Program-made: the position numbers and the translations under genes
From: Ectocarpus siliculosus
Taxonomy: Eukaryota > Sar > Phaeophyceae > Ectocarpales > Ectocarpaceae
NCBI GenBank assembly: GCA_000310025.1
Contig: FN649003.1
Location: 26,111 to 90,110 of the forward strand
DNA length: 64,000 nucleotides
Direction of reading: 5' to 3'
Shown: positions 57,501 through 64,000 of the stretch, piece by piece
Layout: each line of letters begins with the position of its first letter
Position numbering within the stretch: position 1 is the first letter of the stretch
The notes under the pieces: generated by a model
Seen by the model: the letters and a program-made list of their open reading frames with translations, nothing else
Told to the model about the DNA's origin: nothing
Databases searched by the model: none

Positions 57501-59369
57501 TCGAGAGGACGATGCAGCAACGTTCCAACAAGGCCGATATAAGTATGGCCAATGGTTCCTTCCTACTTCGCCAAAGGTGGCCTAAGAACATTTTTCCCTG
57601 GCCTATCTGTCTTATCGATATCACTTTTCCCGCCTTTTCACCCAATTCATAGCCCCATCACAGCTTCCTACCGTCTTCTCCTGGCTGGTCCATGCCTCAA
57701 ACATCTATTTTCTCCTTCTGTCTCTACTTTTCCCAGTTCAGAAATGTACTTTCTTTCTCCTTGTCGTACAACGGATATTCTGCAACTGCAGTACATGAAC
57801 GAACCTGGTCTTCGCAATCGGAGCCACATTGATTCGCATTTGGGGGGGCTGATAGCACTGCTGAATCCTGACCTCAAACCGGCGATGATTATTGATGGAA
57901 GTTGTGGATTGGATGAGGCCTTCTCCGGCGGACTGTGCTCTCGCTCATCCTTCATTGCAAACGAGACGTGAATACACGAAAACCTCCTTCAACCTGCGGT
58001 ACCGACTCCTACAGTCCCGCAAATGCGGCAAGTTGTTGTTTGAACGCGGGGGACATGGGCAGCTCACGAGCGTCCACATAACTCTTCCTGCCAACGTGGC
58101 AGCTCACTATGTAGTGTTCGGAACGAAAGAAGGTAGTGACCTCTTAACGCTTACCAATCCCAACATATCCGATAAGATCCGTGGACCAACAATTAGTTCC
58201 AAATTTCATTGGACCCATGAGGTCTGAACGGAATTCTGCTGCTGGTGTTAACCACGCTGTTGTAATCTCAGTGTCGCGTTGAAAGCCACCCAGAAAGACC
58301 TGTGTGCTCTGCATGGGGAAATCGGCATAGAAGTATGAACAAGAACCCCGTTTATCCTATGCGCAAAGACAGAACTTGCCGAAAACGAACATGGACTTGG
58401 TTTGAGTCAACCAATAAGCGTCGATCCTCACACAAACTAAGCGGTTCTTGGTGTCGCCTTGGTAGTGTTATTTCGCCGCTCTTTCCAGGTTCACGTGCAA
58501 GTACCGTCTGTTGACGTTGCCTATGTACACCACACACCGTCTGCTCATGGATACCTTCACTGGCCCAGAGGCGGAGACAAGGCATCGGTCGGGGACATGG
58601 CACCGCGGTGCGTGAATACTCTACCGCCGCAGTACTACTGTCGTGTGTATTTCATTTGGTATTGCGACGGTCGGAGAGACCACCGGTATACCGTGAAAAA
58701 GCTAACAGAAAGGATATCATTGCATTTCCGAAGCGGGTCGGAGAGATCTCACCGGTGCACGACAAATGAAACGAGGAAAACTCATTTAGAAAAAGCATTC
58801 GCACCCGGTCCCATTTCTCTGCCTCTTAAGGTTCTCTTAGAATAGAACATCTCGGAGCTCACCTTTGTCGTTAGCATGGCTGAACTTCGTCGAGCTCCCC
58901 AAATATGCCATTTATTACTCTTTACACTGGGAGAAACGAGGCTTCCTACTAATCATTCTGACCCAGCTACTCGCATAAATCGCGTTGCACACCCAAAAGT
59001 ACTCACTCGTCGGTGAAACAACCCGACAACTGGCTCTCCACCAGTTGTGAACCAGCGCGTCGTATTCTACACCCCGGGGCACTTGAGAACATTGATACAA
59101 CCACCACACCGACGAGATTTCACAGCACAACCAACCAGCAGCCGAGGACAGGAGGGGGCTCCTACTCGATACCTAACGAAGAGCATCAAAAACAAATACG
59201 AGAACCGAAATCACTGCGGGTGGCATTTTCTCAACATCAAACAATGAGAATAAGATCACTCGTGCCAGCAGAATTTCTTGACTTCCTCTAAGCATCACCA
59301 CGGACATGCTGCCACTCGTTTTCTCCCCGCAATGTACTCTCGATGTGATGGCCTGAAAAATCGCTCTTA
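57501..59369. other. Region with unassigned plus-strand ORFs
   Basis: Plus ORFs at 57552-57971, 57892-58227, 58459-58845 and 59013-59291 could be exons of one gene, but I found no domain and no set of junctions I trust. Minus ORFs overlap them (57955-57668, 58603-58352). Confidence 0.25.
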
Positions 59370-59695
59370 GTTAATGACGCTCGATTCCCCAATTCTGCAC
59401 TCCTCCTCCACCCGGTTCGTGGCCCAAGGATGTCCCTCTACCTCCGTTCGCCTTCCTTACGTGCGAAACCATCACAAGCAGTATCGCATACCCCCCATCT
59501 GTCACAACACTTTCAGTAAGAGTCAAAGAAATGAGAGTCAAAGAAACACACAAATTTTCCCACAATTTTCCCGCCCGTTGACCTGGGTTGGCTTCCCGAG
59601 CGCATCGCCCGAACGACTGCCCTGGTGGTGACAACCGTCACACAACGCACTGGCCGAAAAAGAGAACGACCAGCATCAGACGATTGCGCACTTAC

Positions 59696-60790
59696 ATCGA
59701 TCATGAATTCCACATCACTCCACGTTCTTTGCGATTGGAATGACAGCACGTGGTGAGCGATACCCCAAGCTGCGACCTCTGTTCTTCGGCGCATTCCGGT
59801 GTACAACGATCGCTTGGCGTACCCTTTGCAGAAAGCACGCTTGTTGCTGCCTCCTCACCAAGTGTTGGCTGGTCAACGGGCGGACGTACGTACCTTTGGG
59901 TGCGCACGTTTACCATACCCTGCTTCGCGTGCATTTTGCAGAACTCGCGCGTTTTGCTGCCGGTTTCGCCATACGACGGTCGCGTGATGCACCCTGGGTG
60001 GCCACACCTCTTGCTTACGACGTTAACCATACCGGTCGCCGCGTGTTGAGAGCAGAATTCCACCTTCTTGCTGCCATTTACGCCGAAGCTCGGAATTATA
60101 ACACACCTGGGTGGCCGCACCTCTTGGCGTGAACGTTAACCATACCCTTCGTTGCGTGCTGAGAGCAGGCCTCCGCTCTCATGCCGTAGGCTTCACCATA
60201 TGACGGCTGCTTGATGCAACCTGGGTGGCCACACCTCTTGTTGATGACGGCAATCATACCCTTCCTCGCGTGCTGAGAGCAGAACTCCACCTTCTTGCTG
60301 CCATTTACGCCGAAGCTCGGGACTGTGACGCACCCTGGGTGGCCGCACCTCTTGGCGTAAACGTTGACCATACCCTTCGTCGCGTGCTGAGAACAAAACT
60401 CCGCTTTCTTGCTGCCATTTACGCCGAAGTTTGGGGCTTTGACGCCCCGGGGTGGCCGCACCTCTTGAGGTAAACGTTTACCATACCCTGTTTCGCGTGC
60501 TAAGAACAGAACTCGCGCTTGCTGCTGTCATTTACGCCAAAGCTTGAGACTTTGATGCACCCTTGGTGGTCGCACGTTGTGGTGCAGACGTTTTACCATA
60601 CCTGCTGAGAACAGAACTCGCGCTTGTTGCTGCCGTGTTTTCCAAATGACGCACTTTTGATGCACCGTGGATGGCTGCACTTCCTCGCGACGACGTTAAT
60701 CATACCCTGCTTCGCGTGCCTCTTGCAGAATTCCGCCTTCTTCACGCGTGCACCAGTGTTCCGATATGGCGGCAGCTTGTCGTCGCCTGA
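59696..60790 (-). pseudogene. EsV-1-7 repeat array, copy B, with several frame lesions
   Basis: About nine EsV-1-7 repeats follow one another on minus, typically KRCGHPGC, 16 residues, then C-SQ-H and KGMVNV. They are spread over different frames. Single missing bases occur at the CGHPGC motif near 60105 (CACCCAGGTGTG) and near 60450 (CACCCCGGGGCG), where intact repeats read CACCCAGGGTGCG. Stops occur in the distal repeats: TAA near 60590-60600 and TAG near 60505. A further shift lies near 59880. The tail RRTEVAAWGIAHHVL matches copy A, and the exon ends at a GTAAGT donor (59695-59690). Many lesions suggest a pseudogene, though assembly errors in a tandem array are possible. The longest intact part is 60461-60096 (three repeats). 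Confidence 0.75.
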
Positions 60791-62314
60791 AAGAGATTCG
60801 CGAGATGTCCTATGGTTAAACTCAAACGACCGAATTGATATCTACAGTCAAAAGGGGTAGAATGTCGCACCAGGTACGCCGCTATGGAGGGTGAATACAA
60901 AATGTCCAATACGACAATGCGAAAAATGGGCACCCAGTGAAGCCAAAGATCTTGAGTGGAACATGTTGGGGAATGACGTGGAAAGGTATTGGCTTGGATA
61001 CTTTGAACTCTGAACCCCTGGAGGAGCACAACTACACGGTGCTGATCTCCGCAATCTTACCCGGCGGCTACACTCCTGTTCACCTTTCAGCGACGTTGGA
61101 TGGCCGGCTGCCAGCTGTCGGCACGCTTCACTGCGAGAGGCTCTTGGCTGTCCCCCACAGCTTGCGCTTGCCCCACCTTCCCTGCAACGAGTCATCCAAC
61201 ACGTGCAAGAAATGGATCTCGTTGATGCCTCGAGGCGCCATCTCCAAAACGCCAGCCTGAGGTTACAAAGAAAATTCAACCCACCTGAACATTGGGAAGT
61301 ACATCCAGCCATCCGCAGTATCTGACCATGCAGAGGTGGATGTACTATCAACAACACCGCTTGTTGGGGCAGAACGGGCAAAGGAAAAAAAGCAAAGACA
61401 ATGTCAAGACAGAGCCCTAAATGAACCCCAAGAATTCGACAAAGCCTCTCCGGTGACTTGTATCAACTTCAACGGGATGCATCTACCCTGACCCGCCGGT
61501 GTGTCAAACGTTGTTCACATTATTGCCCAGAAGAGCGGCGATTTTCAAAGCAGGTCGTCCGGACAATGCTCTCCGTGAGGGTCGGCAGTTATCCAGATCC
61601 ATACCTCTCCACCAGTACCCCTTCGGTGCGACAGGTATCAAACATGTCTACTGTACATACAGAAACAACACCATGACCGGTGGAGTACCTCCTCTTCGCG
61701 TCGTTCCTCCTGCGCCCTCTGCTCCTCCTTCTCCTCACCGTGCTCGTCTTCCCCTCGCTTCTCTTCCCCGTCATCCATCTCGAGAAGGGCCTAATGATGT
61801 TACTCAACCCCAACACACGGGAACTGCATTGTTGTGTTTGCAAGAAGGTGAGATAGTGTGTGGAACATTTCTACAAGGTGGGGGAAAGGGAGGGAAGCTC
61901 CTAGTGTAGTCCATGGTACAACTCAAGTACCCAAAATCGCTCAAAGACTACAACCGGCATACCTGCTGCCACCCCCAATCAGTCTCGGCAGATCAGACCG
62001 TGGCGACGTGGACCAGCAACTATATTGTGATGACCAAGTAAGTGGAGACAAAGTGACACGAGAGTAATACTTTCCAATATCAAGCACAACGTGTACCTCT
62101 GACGGTAGTAAGCCGATGCCGACGGTTAAACTTCTTCCACCACACGGGGATCAACGAAAACGTAGCCATTACCATGAACATCAGGTGCAGCTGTGCGTTT
62201 GCGAGGCGGTGTCGTGGAGACACTGAGCAGGAACGCGTGTCTTTGGTACAACCAGCAAACTCTATATCGAACCCAAACATCCTCGCACAGCACGAGACAA
62301 CCTGGAATACCTAC
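60791..62314. other. 3' part of alanine-rich copy B, exons unresolved
   Basis: Segments here are conserved with copy A (60930-61120, 61300-61400, 61660-61890, 62080-62314), so they are probably exonic or regulatory. One minus stretch (about 61790-61690) reads EMDDGEEKRGEDEHGEEKEE, an acidic match to a similar minus stretch in copy A (about 48730-48640). Splice sites could not be settled. Confidence 0.4.
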
Positions 62315-63618
62315 GTCAGTTTCCTGTCTTTCCTGATTGGTGCTTTCAACCTCTGGAACAACATCATCGACGTATGGTAAATCGTGCTCCTCTCCTGTCA
62401 CTTCGGTGTCCCGTGGTGTGCAATGTTTCTCCTCGTCCGATCCCGTCATGTCTGACTCGCAGGTCTTCACGGCGAAGAGTACGACAGGCGTAAACGTGAT
62501 CCACCCGAGGGCAGAGGAAAGTGAAGATAGTCGCAGGTCTGTTGAGGTATTCATGCCCTGACACCCCTTCCGTCCATCACTGGCACATGCGGGGGATATG
62601 CCGAGCTTCCGACTACACATGTGGCCGGAACTGCCCATCTTCCGTAGTGACAAGTCTCACCTTGATTGCCACCGTGATGCCACCAACCTCGGCTCCAGCC
62701 GATGACGTTGAGCCTGTGTGCAACATGGCACCGGTTGCGACAAGCATGGCATTGTGGTTGCGCAAACAGGTATATGTAGGTGACACGACAGACGGAACGG
62801 GCAGCAAGAGCATGGGTTGCCATTACCCACAGGAAAATACACGCCCACCCCTACTCTACCGTCCCCATTCTTACCGGAATCATTGCTGACGCCGTTGTCA
62901 CCACTCGACATTCTCCTGAAAGAGGTGATCGAACCAGCAGGAAGAGTTACGCGGTACAAGGGTCCACCAAAGGCAAACGCAGTGGGAGCCCGCCGTTAGC
63001 TCATATCAACCGTAGCCTCTCTTCGGAAAGCCTATGCACGCGAAAAGTAGAGTTTTTCTTCGATATCAACTTTTTCAAACGACGTGCAAAAAGTGAGAAT
63101 AGGTAGAAAAATGTGAAGCACAGTACGAAAGTACACAAAGCATTGAACAATGTATTCAGTAAGTCAAGAGTATACCTATCCCGCACGACCGGTGGGTCAA
63201 TTTCCAATTTTATGGATGCTCTTGCTGCAGTTTTAGGCGCCTCTGCTGTATTCACTGTCTTCTTTAGTGCTGTGAAGGTGGCGGCCGCTGCTGCTTCCAC
63301 TGCTTGTGCTGATGATACCGCCGCCATTGTTGTGTCGGCCGCGGCCTCTGCTGCGTTTACCGCCTTCACGGCCTTGACTCCCTGCGCCTTCGCCATTCTG
63401 GCTGCTCGAGACACCCTTGCACATACTTGAGATAGAGGGAGGGCGCCAACGCCGGTCGTACGAGCTACGACCTCTTCATTGACGGCTTCAAGGCTGGAAA
63501 ACGCGACTCTAAGCTTCGCCGAAGTGTCCGTCAATTTTTCTCTTGCCGCTGCCATATCGCGTTGCTCTGCCTGTAGTGAAGGCCATGCAGGGGACGGGAG
63601 GGTGGAGGTTGTAACCAT
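62315..63618 (-). CDS. Alanine-rich helical protein, copy B (5' four exons)
   Basis: Paralogue of the gene at 49.4-50.7 kb; function unknown. Exons on minus: 63618-63176, 62915-62875, 62713-62661 and 62464-62315, with the same phases (2, 1, 0). Exon 2 is 41 nt in both copies. Exon 1 gives RDMAAAREKLTDTSAKLRVA, then AFSSLEAVNEEVVARTTGVG (copy A has AFSSLQAVNEDIVARTTGVG), then an Ala-rich helical run ending PPVVRDR. Without splicing, the frame runs on into a hydrophobic stretch (63175-63080) that is probably intron, because it is absent from copy A. Exon 4 is acidic: TCESDMTGSDEEKHCTPRDT. The 3' exons are unresolved. The start at 63618 is a convenience: the N-terminal 20 residues of A and B are in different registers. 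Confidence 0.6.
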
Positions 63619-63620
63619 TG

Positions 63621-64000
63621 CTTCGATGTGCTTAGCGTCAACGTGCCAGGATCGATAGCGCGGGTCCTAGTAGTGGTTACAGCCGGAGGTACTGAGTGAT
63701 GGTGGCTACGGAACCCTGGAGGAAACGGGACGGGTTTGGTAGTGTCTCAAGTGTGTGTAGCCTGAACCGGCACAACCGAGGGTATAAAATTCGAATCGTG
63801 CTTGAGCCGTGCGAGACCATGGGCAACAACATAAAACTGACAAGAAGAGAACGTAGAGAAACACAAAGAACAGCAAATGGCGTGTTCGCGTGCTCAGGCA
63901 GCTGACCGGATCACGTGACGTACAGAGGGCCGTTGCGCGGCGACGTGAGGCTTCGCCACGCGGTATTTCGAAACGCGAGCGTTGTCAGTGGAAAGAGACG
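63621..64000. other. Upstream of alanine-rich copy B
   Basis: The first 50 bp (CGATAGCGCGGGTCCTAGTAG) still match copy A (CGATAGCGCGGGTACTACTAG near 50753), so a promoter or 5' UTR may be shared. Beyond that I see no feature. Confidence 0.45.

Larger units (their letters stand above)
59370..63620. repeat. Segmental duplication, copy B
   Basis: Counterpart of 43980-50730 with the same gene order and orientation but more compact (4.3 kb against 6.8 kb), because the EsV-1-7 array and the alanine-rich gene are closer together. Confidence 0.8.

Noticed and set aside
63001-63175. Hydrophobic segment extending alanine-rich copy B (possible membrane helix)
   Set aside because: It follows a GTATAC donor at the point where copy A also has a donor (GTACAT). 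The extension is not conserved in copy A, so it is probably intron.

Overview
The window is nuclear DNA of a eukaryote, most likely a brown alga close to Ectocarpus. Three things point there. Two loci carry EsV-1-7 cysteine/histidine repeats, a family expanded in brown algae and named after a phaeovirus gene. The two conserved housekeeping genes are cut into many short exons by long, repeat-filled GT-AG introns. Dispersed TIR elements, a tyrosine-recombinase element and microsatellites are abundant. A run of exactly 100 N marks an assembly gap. The organism assignment is inference.

Left part (1-23.2 kb): two well-supported genes are divergently transcribed from a shared interval of about 450 bp. 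On the minus strand is the catalytic alpha subunit of SNF1/AMP-activated kinase. Seven exons are resolved (10045 to 838) and the C-terminus lies beyond the window edge. On the plus strand is NAA15, the ribosome-anchoring auxiliary subunit of N-terminal acetyltransferase A, resolved as 16 exons encoding about 981 residues. A tRNA-Cys(GCA) gene lies inside a SNF1 intron on the opposite strand. The introns also hold a short tRNA-D-arm-like repeat family, TA-flanked MITEs, a 0.7 kb foldback element and long (GA/CT)n tracts.

Middle (23.2-44 kb): mostly intergenic repeats. They include tandem duplications, the N gap with a fragment of an acidic-tailed gene beside it, three copies of a roughly 0.5-0.6 kb repeat, a single-exon array of RRM-like modules interrupted by one in-frame TAG, mosaic copies of a larger dispersed repeat, a decayed tyrosine-recombinase element, and a satellite whose core unit is an inverted repeat.

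Right part (44-64 kb): a segmental duplication dominates. Each copy contains, on the minus strand, an EsV-1-7 locus and, upstream of it, a gene for an alanine-rich helical protein of unknown function. Its first four exons have matching phases and nearly equal lengths in both copies. Copy A spans about 44.0-50.7 kb and copy B about 59.4-63.6 kb. The EsV-1-7 array of copy B has about nine repeats and several frame lesions. The strongest candidates for something undescribed are this duplicated gene pair and the RRM-like array.
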